DNA from: an uncultured Gammaproteobacteria bacterium
GTDB taxonomy: Bacteria > Pseudomonadota > Gammaproteobacteria > Pseudomonadales > Pseudohongiellaceae
Length of the DNA stretch: 64,000 bases
NCBI GenBank assembly: GCA_937898685.1
Contig: CALEJT010000044.1
Coordinates: 1 to 64,000, forward strand
Direction of reading: 5' to 3'
Numbering within the stretch: the stretch's first letter is position 1; every line of letters starts with the position of its first letter. The translations under genes were made by a program, and so were the position numbers. Of the stretch, positions 26,109-34,464 are shown one piece after another. Below the pieces are notes generated by a model, which made no database searches, had not been told where the DNA came from, and saw nothing but the letters and a program-made list of their open reading frames with translations.

Positions 26109-26549
26109 ATGAAACTTTTCAATCAGAAGCAGTTGGCCATGACCTTGACGGGTTTGGGAGCGATTCCCCTCATCGTGGGAGGGCTCCTGGTCGTTGCCGA
26201 CGCAAAGCTCGAAGTGTTGCCTGCCGAGCCGGCATTGGTATTGCATATCTATGCAGCGATCATCGCGGCGTTCGTCGCCGGCATGCACTGGGGCATCCAT
26301 TTCTGCAAACGCACCAACGATAGTGTCTATCTGCTGAGCAGCATCTGCGCCTTGCTACTGTGGCTCAGCTTTCTATGGGCGGGCGAGGCCTTGGGCTTTG
26401 GCCTGGTGCTGATCGGTTTCGTCATGCTCTGGCTCGAGGAATATCGACTCAGTCAACAGCGTGTCACCACGGTGTGGTTCTGGCAGATCCGCAACATGGT
26501 GAGTGCCGTCGCGGTGTTGAGTTTGCTGCTGGCCATCGTCGGCAGCTGA
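26109..26549 (+). CDS. DUF3429 inner-membrane protein
   Basis: 146 aa with about five transmembrane helices (MTLTGLGAIPLIVGGLLVVA, LHIYAAIIAAFVAGMHWGIH, YLLSSICALLLWLSFLWAG, GFGLVLIGFVMLWLEEY, MVSAVAVLSLLLAIVGS). The conserved FVAGMHWG and EE/R loop are typical of DUF3429, an uncharacterised membrane family. RBS GAGG before ATG 26109. The dehydrogenase gene follows after 45 nt, in the same direction. Confidence 0.83.
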   Translation: MKLFNQKQLAMTLTGLGAIPLIVGGLLVVADAKLEVLPAEPALVLHIYAAIIAAFVAGMHWGIHFCKRTNDSVYLLSSICALLLWLSFLWAGEALGFGLVLIGFVMLWLEEYRLSQQRVTTVWFWQIRNMVSAVAVLSLLLAIVGS

Positions 26550-26594
26550 CGATCCTTCTCAATCCCATTGAATTGAATCGAAGAGGGACATTCG

Positions 26595-27560
26595 ATGGCT
26601 GCTGCGCGCATCCTCATTACTCGACGTTGGCCACAAGAGGTCGAAGCAGCATTGCTGCGCGACTACGACACCACCATCCACGATGCACCACTGAGCCTCG
26701 ATGAATGGAAGCAGGCGCTGCAGGAATACGACGCCATCTGCCCCTGTGTCGCGGATCGCTTCTTTCCCGAGCTTGGCGAGCTCGGTACCGTCAAAACCCG
26801 TCTCCTCGCCAACTATGGTGTGGGCTACAACCACATCGACCTCGATGCAGCACGTAAGCTTGGCCTGACCGTCACCAACACGCCCGGTGTCCTCACCGAT
26901 GCCACCGCCGACCTTGCCATGACCTTGATGTTGATGGTGGCGCGTCGTGCGGGCGAAGGGGAGCGGCAAGTGCGAGCTGGTCAGTGGAACGGTTGGTATC
27001 CAACCCATCTGATGGGCGCCCAGGTGAGCGGGGCGACGCTCGGCGTCATCGGCATGGGGCGCATCGGTCTCGCCATGGCGCGTAAGGCGCACTATGGCTT
27101 CGGCATGAAGATCCTCTATCACAATCGTCGCGAAGTGGTCGATGAAGAAGTCACCCGGATGGGCGCACGCTTTTTCGCGGACATCGACGATCTGCTGCGC
27201 GAAGCGGACTTCGTCGCGATTCACACGCCTGGTGGCAAGGATACCTATCACCTGTTCGACGCGGCGCGCTTTGCCAACATGCAGCCGCACGCCTATCTGA
27301 TCAACACCTCGCGCGGGGACGTAGTCGATGAGGCAGCACTGATTGCCGCGCTCGACGAAGGTCGCATCGCCGGCGCCGCATTGGATGTATACGAACGTGA
27401 GCCGAAGGTGCCCGAAGCACTACTGGGCCGGGAAAACGTGGTCTTGTTGCCTCATCTTGGCAGTGCGACGGTACAAACGCGCACTGCCATGGGCATGAAG
27501 GTCAAGGCCAATCTCGATGCCTTCTTCGCCGGCCAGCCCGTGCCCGACAAGGTGCTCTGA
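26595..27560 (+). CDS. D-2-hydroxyacid dehydrogenase, probable glyoxylate/hydroxypyruvate reductase
   Basis: 321 aa, NAD(P)-dependent and cytosolic. It has the substrate-domain segment ANYGVGYNHIDLDAARKLG, the nucleotide-binding GVIGMGRIGLAMARKA, the catalytic Arg in NTSRGDVVDEAAL, a Glu in DVYEREPKVPEAL and the catalytic His in LLPHLGSAT. This is the glyoxylate reductase branch of the family rather than phosphoglycerate dehydrogenase, as there is no ACT domain and the length is short. RBS AGAGGG. It is convergent with the dienelactone hydrolase gene (18 nt between stops). Confidence 0.88.
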   Translation: MAAARILITRRWPQEVEAALLRDYDTTIHDAPLSLDEWKQALQEYDAICPCVADRFFPELGELGTVKTRLLANYGVGYNHIDLDAARKLGLTVTNTPGVLTDATADLAMTLMLMVARRAGEGERQVRAGQWNGWYPTHLMGAQVSGATLGVIGMGRIGLAMARKAHYGFGMKILYHNRREVVDEEVTRMGARFFADIDDLLREADFVAIHTPGGKDTYHLFDAARFANMQPHAYLINTSRGDVVDEAALIAALDEGRIAGAALDVYEREPKVPEALLGRENVVLLPHLGSATVQTRTAMGMKVKANLDAFFAGQPVPDKVL

Positions 27561-27578
27561 GCCGGCCGGACGTGAGGC

Positions 27579-28292
27579 TTAAACCAAGACCTCGCCGAGG
27601 AAGTTCTGCATGCTCTGCCAGGCGCGCTTGGCGGCGGTTTCCTGATATTGCAAACCGTGTTGCGGCGCCTGCGCCTGCGGGTTGGTGAAGGCGTGTGAAG
27701 TGTTGCCGTAGACATGGATCTGCCAATCCACGCCAGCCTGCGTGAGCTCCTGCTGCAGACCCAGAACCTGGTCCGGTGGAGCGAGGGGATCGTCGTGACC
27801 GTGCAGTGCCAATACCTTGGCCTTGATCTTTTCGTTGGGAATGTCCTTGGCCGGAATGAATAGGCCATGGAAGCTCACCACGCCACGTAGATCGGCGCCG
27901 CTGCGCGCCAGGTCGAGCACACACAGTCCACCGAAGCAGAAACCGATGGCGGCGATGCGGGAGCTATCCACCATTTGAATGCTGCGGGCGGCTTCGAGTC
28001 CGGCCAAGAGACGTCGGCGCAGTAGCGCTCGGTCGGCCACCAGCGGCTGCATCAGCGCCGAGTTTTCGTCGTTGTTCTTACCGAGCACACCCTTGCCATA
28101 GACGTCGAGCGCGATGCCAACGTAGCCGAGCGCTGCGAGCTTGTCCGCCTTCTCGCATTCGAAAGCGGAACGTCCGGCCCAGGCATGGCAGACGAGAACG
28201 GCAGGCCGTTTTTGCTGCTCCGTGGCCGGCAATGCCACGTAGGCTTCGAGCGTTGTTGAACCTTCGCGATATTCCAAGAACTGACTTGGCAT
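27579..28292 (-). CDS. Cytosolic dienelactone hydrolase family protein
   Basis: 237 aa with no signal peptide. The catalytic triad of dienelactone hydrolases is visible: Cys in IGFCFGGLCVLDL, Asp in LHGHDDPLAPPDQV and His in GNTSHAFTNP. The N-terminal oxyanion region is VLVCHAWAGRSAFE. It is a second, cytosolic member beside the Tat-exported one at 11687-12562. It could hydrolyse a ring-cleavage lactone or a simple ester; the substrate is unknown. It is transcribed away from the uracil-DNA glycosylase-like gene. Confidence 0.88.
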   Translation of the reverse strand: MPSQFLEYREGSTTLEAYVALPATEQQKRPAVLVCHAWAGRSAFECEKADKLAALGYVGIALDVYGKGVLGKNNDENSALMQPLVADRALLRRRLLAGLEAARSIQMVDSSRIAAIGFCFGGLCVLDLARSGADLRGVVSFHGLFIPAKDIPNEKIKAKVLALHGHDDPLAPPDQVLGLQQELTQAGVDWQIHVYGNTSHAFTNPQAQAPQHGLQYQETAAKRAWQSMQNFLGEVLV

Positions 28293-28405
28293 GGGTCACC
28301 TCTATAAACGAAGAAGGCCCGGATTATACACAGCACCCCAGAGTGCAAAAGCGCGTGGCGGCAGTGCTTGCAACGCATGCCTCGCGCACCCACCTTAGGC
28401 AGGTC

Positions 28406-29008
28406 ATGAGCAAGAAAATGAAGAGAGATCAGCTGATCGCATTGGTGGAGGAAATCGAATCCTGCCGCCTCTGCGAGGCACATTTGCCCTTGGGGCCGCG
28501 CCCCGTATTGCGGGTGGGACGCACCGCGAAACTCCTCATCATCGGCCAGGCGCCCGGCACCAAGGTCCACGCCAGTGGCATTCCCTGGGATGATGCATCG
28601 GGCGAGCGATTGCGCGAATGGCTGGGACTCGATCGAGAACGCTTCTACGACACGCGCCACATCGCCATCATGCCCATGGGGCTTTGTTATCCCGGGCGCG
28701 GCAAGGGCGGCGATCTACCACCACGGCCCGAATGTGCGCCGCGCTGGCACGAGCGCGTTTTGGCGGAACTCCCCAGTCTGGAATTGATCCTGCTGGTGGG
28801 CTCCTATGCCCAGCAGTACTACCTACGCGATGGCTATACGTCGCTGACGGAGCGCGTGCGCAATTGGCGTGAGTTCGGGCCGCGCTTCATTCCTCTCGTG
28901 CATCCTTCACCCCGCAATCGTCTTTGGCTGGCGCGCAATCCCTGGTTCGAGGCTGAACTGGTGCCGGCAATGCGGGAACGGGTGCATCAGATCCTCGGTA
29001 AAGCGTAA
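28406..29008 (+). CDS. Uracil-DNA glycosylase superfamily protein
   Basis: 200 aa. The UDG-fold motif 1 is LLIIGQAPGTKVHASGIPWDD, and motif 2 region is LVHPSPRNRLWLARNPWFE near the C-terminus. The N-terminal CRLCEAHLPLG is like the Cys-containing start of family 4/5-like enzymes, but a full Fe-S Cys set is not obvious. It may act in base excision repair of uracil or another lesion, or be a member of the broader superfamily with unknown substrate. ATG 28406 follows AGGT; the open frame before it overlaps the divergent gene and is non-coding. Confidence 0.8.
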   Translation: MSKKMKRDQLIALVEEIESCRLCEAHLPLGPRPVLRVGRTAKLLIIGQAPGTKVHASGIPWDDASGERLREWLGLDRERFYDTRHIAIMPMGLCYPGRGKGGDLPPRPECAPRWHERVLAELPSLELILLVGSYAQQYYLRDGYTSLTERVRNWREFGPRFIPLVHPSPRNRLWLARNPWFEAELVPAMRERVHQILGKA

Positions 29009-29097
29009 ACCGCTGGCGTCCCACTGCGTTCTTGTTGCCTGTCCTGGCAGCTCACGAAGGGCCAGGAGCGGAACAATTTCATCCGGGCGAAGGAACT

Positions 29098-29739
29098 ATG
29101 ATGAGCGCAATTCTGACCCTGGCAGCGGCGCGCGATGACGCGCAGGCAATGCATGGCTATGATGGTGACCACGCCGCGGAAAGACGGGAGAGCAAGGTTC
29201 TGCAACGACAACTCGGACTCGGAAACTTTCTGGCGGGCGTGGAGCGCAGGGCCTACCGAATGGCGCGCATCGCCACGGGTAATCAAGAAGAAGCCCTCGA
29301 CATCGTGCAGGATGCGATGCTCAAACTCGTGGAAAAATACGGCGACAAGCCCGAATCGGAGCTTGGTCCCTTGTTTTTCCGCATCCTGCAGAGCCGCATC
29401 CGCGACTGGTATCGGCGTAGCACGGTGCGCAACCGCTTCCGCAGCTGGCTGGGCATGGCTGATGAAGAGGATGATGAGGACGCCCTGCAGTTGGTGGCGG
29501 ATCCGGCGGGCAAGACGCCGGACGAGCTTCTGGCCTTGCAAGGCAGCATGGGAGCGCTGGAAGATGCGCTAGCCAAGTTGCCGCTGAGGCAGCAGCAGGT
29601 ATTCCTGTTGCGCGCCTGGGAAGGCCTGGACGTCAAACAGACGGCGCAAGTCATGGGATGTGCGGAGGGCAGTGTGAAGACGCACTACTCTCGGGCGCTG
29701 GCCACTCTTCGGGAAAGACTGGGAGATCATTACCTATGA
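29098..29739 (+). CDS. ECF-type RNA polymerase sigma factor
   Basis: 213 aa. Region 2 is AYRMARIATGNQEEALDIVQDAMLKLVEKY with the typical DxxQDxxL. Region 4 is LPLRQQQVFLLRAWEGLDVKQTAQVMGCAEGSVKTHYSRAL, a helix-turn-helix for -35 recognition. It should direct RNA polymerase to a small regulon, controlled by the membrane protein encoded next. RBS AAGGA precedes the two adjacent ATG codons (29098, 29101). The gene overlaps the next by 4 nt (ATGA), and two more exported proteins follow. Confidence 0.9.
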   Translation: MMSAILTLAAARDDAQAMHGYDGDHAAERRESKVLQRQLGLGNFLAGVERRAYRMARIATGNQEEALDIVQDAMLKLVEKYGDKPESELGPLFFRILQSRIRDWYRRSTVRNRFRSWLGMADEEDDEDALQLVADPAGKTPDELLALQGSMGALEDALAKLPLRQQQVFLLRAWEGLDVKQTAQVMGCAEGSVKTHYSRALATLRERLGDHYL

Positions 29740-30116
29740 GCGAACCCTCGATTCCTGATACCAAGGTTCCTGCTTCCTCCGAAGCAGAATTCCTGCGTCG
29801 GGTCCGCGCGGATCTCGATCGCAGCTGTTCCGCTCTGGACGGTCAAACGCTGTCCCGTCTCAATCGCATTCGCCATGCGGCACTCGAGCGTAAGGCGCAG
29901 CCGCGCCGCGCGCCCGTGCTGTTGCCCTTCGGAGGTTTGGTGACGGCAGTGGTGTTGGTGTTCGCCGTGATGCTCAACGAGCCCACGCAGGTGCCGGACG
30001 CATTGCCTTCGGGGGCCGAGCAGCTCGAGTATCTCGATCTGCTGAGCTCCACCGAGGACCTGGATTTTTATGAGGAACTGGAGTTCTACCAGTGGCTGGC
30101 CGACAGCTCGATCTGA
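29736..30116 (+). CDS. Probable anti-sigma-like membrane protein (DUF3619-like)
   Basis: 126 aa with a cytosolic N-terminal region of about 65 residues (SEAEFLRRVRADLDRSCSAL; SRLNRIRHAAL), one transmembrane helix (FGGLVTAVVLVFAVML) and an acidic periplasmic tail (YLDLLSSTEDLDFYEELEFY). The layout and the ATGA coupling to the sigma factor gene suggest an anti-sigma or sigma-regulating protein, as in the DUF3619 neighbours of sigma factors in beta- and gammaproteobacteria. The anti-sigma role is inferred from context only. Confidence 0.7.
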   Translation: MSEPSIPDTKVPASSEAEFLRRVRADLDRSCSALDGQTLSRLNRIRHAALERKAQPRRAPVLLPFGGLVTAVVLVFAVMLNEPTQVPDALPSGAEQLEYLDLLSSTEDLDFYEELEFYQWLADSSI

Positions 30117-30150
30117 TTGAGCGGGCCATAGAGGGGGAGAGGGACGCAAC

Positions 30151-30441
30151 GTGAATCTTTGGTTGGCCATCTGTTTCGGTGCCTGTGTTTCGGCAGACAC
30201 TCGTGCCCTGGAACAACACAGCGCCACGGAATTCCTGGCCATCCTGGAGTTCCTGGGCGGAATCGAAAGTGAGAGTGAATGGAAGGCGCTGGTAGGTACT
30301 TTGGGTGAAGCCAAGGTCCCCGTGGTGGAAATTCCGGTATTGGGTGAAGAGGACGAGGAAGAGGACAGCGAGCCTGCCTTGGAGAAAAACGACGCTCCGG
30401 TCTTCGAACTCGTGGAAGTCAAGACGCTGGACCGGGAATGA
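30151..30441 (+). CDS. Small exported acidic protein in the sigma operon
   Basis: 96 aa from a GTG start preceded by GGGGAGAGGG. The N-terminus NLWLAICFGACVSADTRAL looks like a signal peptide. A middle helix (ATEFLAILEFLGGIESESEW) and a cluster of acidic residues (LGEEDEEEDSEPALEKND) follow. I recognise no family. Its position between the anti-sigma-like gene and a DUF3106 gene suggests a periplasmic partner in the same response. Confidence 0.6.
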   Translation: MNLWLAICFGACVSADTRALEQHSATEFLAILEFLGGIESESEWKALVGTLGEAKVPVVEIPVLGEEDEEEDSEPALEKNDAPVFELVEVKTLDRE

Positions 30442-30533
30442 ATCGCACTGGATCGAAGGTCCTTCGTGTCGAACCGCTGCCTTGAGCATTCGTTGAGAAC
30501 ATTGAATTGAACGCTGTTTTTTTGAAGGTGCGC

Positions 30534-30998
30534 ATGACTGCGATGCAGGCCATGAATGTGAAACTGGTACCGATGCTGCTTTTGCTGCCGGCTCTGGCAC
30601 TCGGTCAGCCGGCGATTACCTGGGAACGTCTTTCGCAGGAACAGCAGATGCTCCTGGAGCCACTCGAGAATCGCTGGGATTCGCTGCCGCCGCAGCGGCA
30701 GCAGAACATCCTGCGCGGGGTGGAGCGCTGGCGCAGTCTGACCCCGGAACAGCAGGATCAGGTGCGATTGCGCTTCCAGGATTGGCGTCAACGCACTCCC
30801 GAAGAGCGTGACCGGATCCGCGACCGTTTCGAGCGTTTCCGCGAGTTCGATCCGGAACGTCAGCGCCGCATGCGGGAGCGCTTCTATGATTTCCAGAACA
30901 TGGACGAAGCCGGCCGTCAGCGCTTGCGCGAGCGTTTCCGCAGCCTCGCCCCCGGTGAAGTCCCGAACTTTGCGCCGCAGAGCCCGGAAGGCGACTGA
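30534..30998 (+). CDS. DUF3106 exported Arg-rich helical protein
   Basis: 154 aa from ATG 30534, preceded by GAAGG at 30524-30528; a TTG upstream lacks a site. Signal peptide ending at LALGQP. The mature part is a chain of short Arg/Glu-rich helices with a repeating theme W/F-x-x-R-x-PEER/Q-x-R-x-R (RWRSLTPEQQDQVRLRFQDW, PEERDRIRDRFERFREFDPE), as in DUF3106. It is the last gene of the sigma factor operon. The role is unknown; DUF3106 genes commonly accompany such sigma factors. Confidence 0.8.
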   Translation: MTAMQAMNVKLVPMLLLLPALALGQPAITWERLSQEQQMLLEPLENRWDSLPPQRQQNILRGVERWRSLTPEQQDQVRLRFQDWRQRTPEERDRIRDRFERFREFDPERQRRMRERFYDFQNMDEAGRQRLRERFRSLAPGEVPNFAPQSPEGD

Positions 30999-31050
30999 GC
31001 GGCGCTCGCCGCAATTCCTTGATTCTCCATGACTCTCTCCGGGCTTTTGC

Positions 31051-31079
31051 TTGATTTGCCCGGAAGCGCTCTTTATTCT
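31051..31079 (+). promoter_or_regulatory. Candidate sigma-70 promoter of the L,D-transpeptidase gene
   Basis: TTGATT (31051-31056) and TATTCT (31074-31079) are separated by 17 nt and followed by a GC-rich start region. It lies inside the longest possible reading frame of the next gene, so it argues that translation starts further downstream at GTG 31117. Confidence 0.5.
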
Positions 31080-31116
31080 GCCGCCAGTTTTTCGAAGTCT
31101 CCCGGGCCCAACACTG

Positions 31117-32151
31117 GTGCGCATCGCCAAATCAACGACACTGCCGCTCCTGATCCTGAGTCTTGCCGGACTCGTGGCCCTCGCTCCCCCGGCCTTTCCC
31201 CAAGCCGGTTCGCAGCCTCCCATTCGTTTCGATGCCGTTTCGGCGCGGCTCGCCTATCTGAACTCCGGTGCCATTGCTACGGCGATCGACGAGACTGCGC
31301 TGATGCAGGAACCGATGTATCCAGCCGGCGTGTTACAGCTGCCGACCGAGACGCGCTATCTGCTCTGGGCCGAACTCGAAGCCGGGCGTCTGAGCGTGCT
31401 GGAGAATCATGGTGAACAGGGGCTCACGCTGCTGCGCCACATCCCGATTTCGATCGGCAAGAACGGCATCGGCAAAGAAGTGGAAGGCGACAAGAAGACG
31501 CCAGTCGGCGTCTATCGCATCACGAGTTTCCTGGAAGATGAGGCCCTCGACGACTATTACGGTCTCGGTGCCTATCCCATCAACTATCCCAACGTGCGTG
31601 ATCAACTGGCCGGTCGCACCGGTCACGGCATCTGGTTGCACGGCTTGCCCAAGTCGGTAACGGAACGACCGTTCCTGGATAGCGATGGCTGTGTCGTCGT
31701 CGATAACCAAAGCCTGCTTGATCTCGCGCGTGAGATCACACCGGGGCAGACGCATCTCGTGATCAGCCGTCAGTCGATTCAATGGGTGTCGGCGGAAGTG
31801 CGTGCCGAACTCCGAGCCTCGCTCGGCACTGCCTTCGAAGATTGGCGCAAGGCCTGGGAAAACCGCGACAACCCTACCTATCTGTCCTACTACGCCGACG
31901 ACTTCTATGACTTCAAGCTCAACAAGAAGGGGTGGGCCGAATACAAGACGCGCGTGAACAACAGCAAGAAGTTCATCGGTGTCGAGGTGAGTCAGTTGGC
32001 GATGTTGGTCGATCCCGAAAATCCCGAACTCGTCGACGTACGTTTCTATCAGCGCTACAGCAGCGACAACTACAACTGGAAAGGCTGGAAGCACCAACTG
32101 TGGCGGCAGGATGAAAGCGGTTGGAAGATCGTCTATGAAGGCAATGGTTGA
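31117..32151 (+). CDS. L,D-transpeptidase (YafK/DpaA-like) with C-terminal NTF2-like domain
   Basis: 344 aa from GTG 31117, which gives a signal peptide (TTLPLLILSLAGLVALAPPA) and lies downstream of a candidate promoter. The catalytic domain carries KKTPVGVYRITSFLED, GIWLHGLPKS and the active-site LDSDGCVVVDNQ with nucleophilic Cys. The usual SHGC is SDGC here. The last 110 residues (FEDWRKAWENRDNPTYLSYY; YNWKGWKHQLWRQDESGWKI) form an NTF2/SnoaL-like domain found in some members. The enzyme should act on peptidoglycan stem peptides, either 3-3 cross-linking or, as YafK/DpaA, cleaving them from lipoprotein. It overlaps the M14 peptidase gene by 17 nt. Confidence 0.87.
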   Translation: MRIAKSTTLPLLILSLAGLVALAPPAFPQAGSQPPIRFDAVSARLAYLNSGAIATAIDETALMQEPMYPAGVLQLPTETRYLLWAELEAGRLSVLENHGEQGLTLLRHIPISIGKNGIGKEVEGDKKTPVGVYRITSFLEDEALDDYYGLGAYPINYPNVRDQLAGRTGHGIWLHGLPKSVTERPFLDSDGCVVVDNQSLLDLAREITPGQTHLVISRQSIQWVSAEVRAELRASLGTAFEDWRKAWENRDNPTYLSYYADDFYDFKLNKKGWAEYKTRVNNSKKFIGVEVSQLAMLVDPENPELVDVRFYQRYSSDNYNWKGWKHQLWRQDESGWKIVYEGNG

Positions 32152-33298
32152 TTCCAGCCTGAAGGTCTTGCGTCCCGCCTGGCGTCGCGCGCGTCCTTAT
32201 CTCCCTGCCGCCGCCGCGCTTTGCTTCGTCGCCTGCGCGCAGTTTCCCTTGCAGATGCCGACTGCCGACCCCTCGGAATCGGAGCAAAGCGTAGTGTCCA
32301 GCGACCTCGATGCAACGACCGCAGGCGAACCACAAACAGAGCTCTCCGCTGTCGAACCGACTGCTCAGGCGGCTACCGAGGCAGAAGTCATCGAGGTGGC
32401 GGACTCGGACATCGTAAGCGATGCCGTGGCGCCTGCAACGGCGGAGTCAGCGGTTTCGCCGACAGCAGAAGGCGAGACCAAGTCCATGCTCGCTTTGATG
32501 CAGACGCCGGAGCAGCGCGCGCTCGTCGACGCCTTGTGTGTCGAAGTCGGCAACAAGTTGGGCAGTGTGTCGGTGGAAGACTGCCACCGACATGAATTCC
32601 AGGCGGGTGAAATGTTCAGCGTCAAAGGACGTCCGCTTCTGGTGAAGGATCTGCTGCCGCGCCCCGGTTATCCCGACTTCCGCGTGCTCATCATGGGCGG
32701 CATCCATGGTGATGAGTATTCGTCGATCTCCATCCTCTTCAAATGGCTCGATCTCTATTCGCGCGACGGGCTCGAAGGTGAGTTCCTCTGGCGGTTCGCG
32801 CCGCTCGTGAATCCCGATGGTTTGCTGGAAGGTACGAAGGCTTCGCGTCAGAACGCCAACGGCGTGGATCTGAATCGCAACTTTCCGTCGCAGGATTGGA
32901 ACGACAGTGCCGTGTCTTACTGGCGCAAGAGCACGGGCAGCAATCCGCGTCGCTACCCGGGTGAACAGCCGGCGAGCGAGCCGGAAGTGCAGTGGCTGGT
33001 GCAGCAGATCGACGAGTTTCAGCCGCACGTCATCGTATCACTGCATGCGCCCTACCATCTCTTGGACTTCGATGGTCCGGCCGCGGCGCCGGAAAGAATC
33101 GGGGAATTGCAGCTGCGGCAGCTCGGCGTGTATCCGGGCTCGCTCGGTAACTACGCAGGACTCAACAAATTGATTCCAGTGGTGACGCTGGAACTGCCTT
33201 CCGCCGGAAGCCTGCCGGCACGTGAGCAGATCACTCTGATGTGGCGCGATCTCGTGGCCTGGCTCGATCGCGAGGGAAGAAAGGGACTAGTCGATTGA
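32135..33298 (+). CDS. M14-family zinc carboxypeptidase, MpaA-like, lipoprotein
   Basis: 387 aa. The N-terminal signal ends in FVACAQF, a plausible lipobox, followed by a 100-residue acidic, Ala/Thr-rich linker. The M14 domain has zinc ligands HGDE in GGIHGDEYSS and His in VSLHAPYHLL, the substrate-binding VDLNRNFPSQDW, and catalytic Glu in VTLELPSAG. The short domain resembles MpaA murein peptide amidases, which trim gamma-D-Glu-meso-DAP bonds. Here lipid anchoring would place it in the periplasm, unlike cytosolic E. coli MpaA. ATG 32135 has GGAAG seven nucleotides upstream, inside the L,D-transpeptidase gene, so the two are coupled. Confidence 0.86.
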   Translation: MKAMVDSSLKVLRPAWRRARPYLPAAAALCFVACAQFPLQMPTADPSESEQSVVSSDLDATTAGEPQTELSAVEPTAQAATEAEVIEVADSDIVSDAVAPATAESAVSPTAEGETKSMLALMQTPEQRALVDALCVEVGNKLGSVSVEDCHRHEFQAGEMFSVKGRPLLVKDLLPRPGYPDFRVLIMGGIHGDEYSSISILFKWLDLYSRDGLEGEFLWRFAPLVNPDGLLEGTKASRQNANGVDLNRNFPSQDWNDSAVSYWRKSTGSNPRRYPGEQPASEPEVQWLVQQIDEFQPHVIVSLHAPYHLLDFDGPAAAPERIGELQLRQLGVYPGSLGNYAGLNKLIPVVTLELPSAGSLPAREQITLMWRDLVAWLDREGRKGLVD

Positions 33299-33319
33299 GC
33301 GCCGCGAAGGGCGCTCAAT
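33294..33319. terminator. Bidirectional hairpin between convergent genes
   Basis: Perfect 10-bp arms ATTGAGCGCC and GGCGCTCAAT with a GCGAAG loop, overlapping the stop codon of the M14 peptidase gene. It lies just before serC ends on the other strand. No long T-run follows on either side, so it may act as a weak terminator or 3'-end stabiliser. Confidence 0.65.
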
Positions 33320-33331
33320 ACGACTCGGTGA

Positions 33332-34423
33332 TCAACCCTTGGTGCGCGCGAATTCGCGCATGAATTCCGCCAGCTTCTGACAGCCGGCGAGCGGCATGGC
33401 GTTGTAGATCGAAGCGCGCACGCCTCCCACCACGCGATGTCCTTTCAAGGCATAGAGGCCATTGGCCTGCGCTTCCTTGAGGAAAAGACTCGTCAGCTCA
33501 TCCGTCGGTAGCGTGAAGGTCACGTTCATGCGCGAACGGAATTCCTTCTGCGCCGTGCCGTGATAGAAATCGACGGTGTCGATCACGTCGTAGAGCGTCT
33601 GCGCCTTTTGCTCGTTGAGCTGCGCCATCGCTTCCACCCCGCCCTGATCCTTCAACCACTCGAGCACCAGCTTCATCACGTAGATCGCGAAGGTGTTGGT
33701 GGTATTGGCCAAGGAGTGAGAATCGGCATAGGTCTTGTAATCCAGCAGCGACGGCGTGCGGGGCAGGGCGTGACCGATCAGGTCTTCACGTACCAATACC
33801 ACCGCCAAGCCGGAAGGGCCGAGGTTCTTCTGCAGACCGGCGAACATCAATCCCACGCGGCTGAAATCGATAGGGCGCGAGAAGATGTCGGAGGTGGCAT
33901 CGATGGCGAGCGGAATGTCGCCCATGTCGGGATATTCCGTGTACTGCGTGCCATAGATAGTGTTGTTGCTGGTGATGAAGGCATAGGAGGCGTCGTCGTC
34001 CACCATGCTGCGCTCGAAGGGCGGTAGGCGATCGTAGTTCGTCTCCTTGCTCGAGCTGGCGATGACGATGTTGCCGTAGCGCTGTGCTTCCACGTTGGCG
34101 AGGCGCGAGAAGTTGCCGGTTTCCGTGTACACGGCCTTGTGTGCGGGCTTCAACCCAAGCAGGTTCAAGGGCACTGCCGCAAACTGCATCTGCGCGCCGC
34201 CGTGCGTGTACAAAATCTTGAAGTTGTCGGGGATGTGGCCGACTTCGCGCATGAGTTCATCGCAGCGATTCAACAGCGCTTCGAACTCCTTCGAGCGATG
34301 ACTGATTTCGATCAGGGACACACCCATGCCCTGGAAGTCGAGGAATTCGCGTTGGACTTGCTGCATCACTGGCACCGGCAACATGGCAGGGCCGGCGCCG
34401 AAGTTATATACGGGATCAGTCAT
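33332..34423 (-). CDS. serC: Phosphoserine aminotransferase
   Basis: 363 aa, a PLP enzyme that converts 3-phosphohydroxypyruvate to phosphoserine in serine synthesis (and acts in the PLP pathway). Family signatures include VYNFGAGPAMLP at the start, LYTHGGAQMQFAAVPLN, and GLMFAGLQKNLGPSGLAVVL, which contains the PLP-binding Lys in QKN. The length matches E. coli SerC (362). The start ATG 34423 was chosen because it begins at the usual family position. It lies downstream of serA on the same strand (87 nt), so the two pathway steps are linked. Confidence 0.96.
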   Translation of the reverse strand: MTDPVYNFGAGPAMLPVPVMQQVQREFLDFQGMGVSLIEISHRSKEFEALLNRCDELMREVGHIPDNFKILYTHGGAQMQFAAVPLNLLGLKPAHKAVYTETGNFSRLANVEAQRYGNIVIASSSKETNYDRLPPFERSMVDDDASYAFITSNNTIYGTQYTEYPDMGDIPLAIDATSDIFSRPIDFSRVGLMFAGLQKNLGPSGLAVVLVREDLIGHALPRTPSLLDYKTYADSHSLANTTNTFAIYVMKLVLEWLKDQGGVEAMAQLNEQKAQTLYDVIDTVDFYHGTAQKEFRSRMNVTFTLPTDELTSLFLKEAQANGLYALKGHRVVGGVRASIYNAMPLAGCQKLAEFMREFARTKG

Positions 34424-34464
34424 GGTCGTAGGAGAAGAGAGAAGAGGTGGATGATAGGGACGAT

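Noticed and set aside
29730..31223. 497-codon minus-strand frame across the sigma factor operon tail and L,D-transpeptidase start
   Set aside because: It spans four plus-strand genes, three of them with RBS and signal or membrane segments. The translation is low-complexity (Ser/Arg-rich) without domains.
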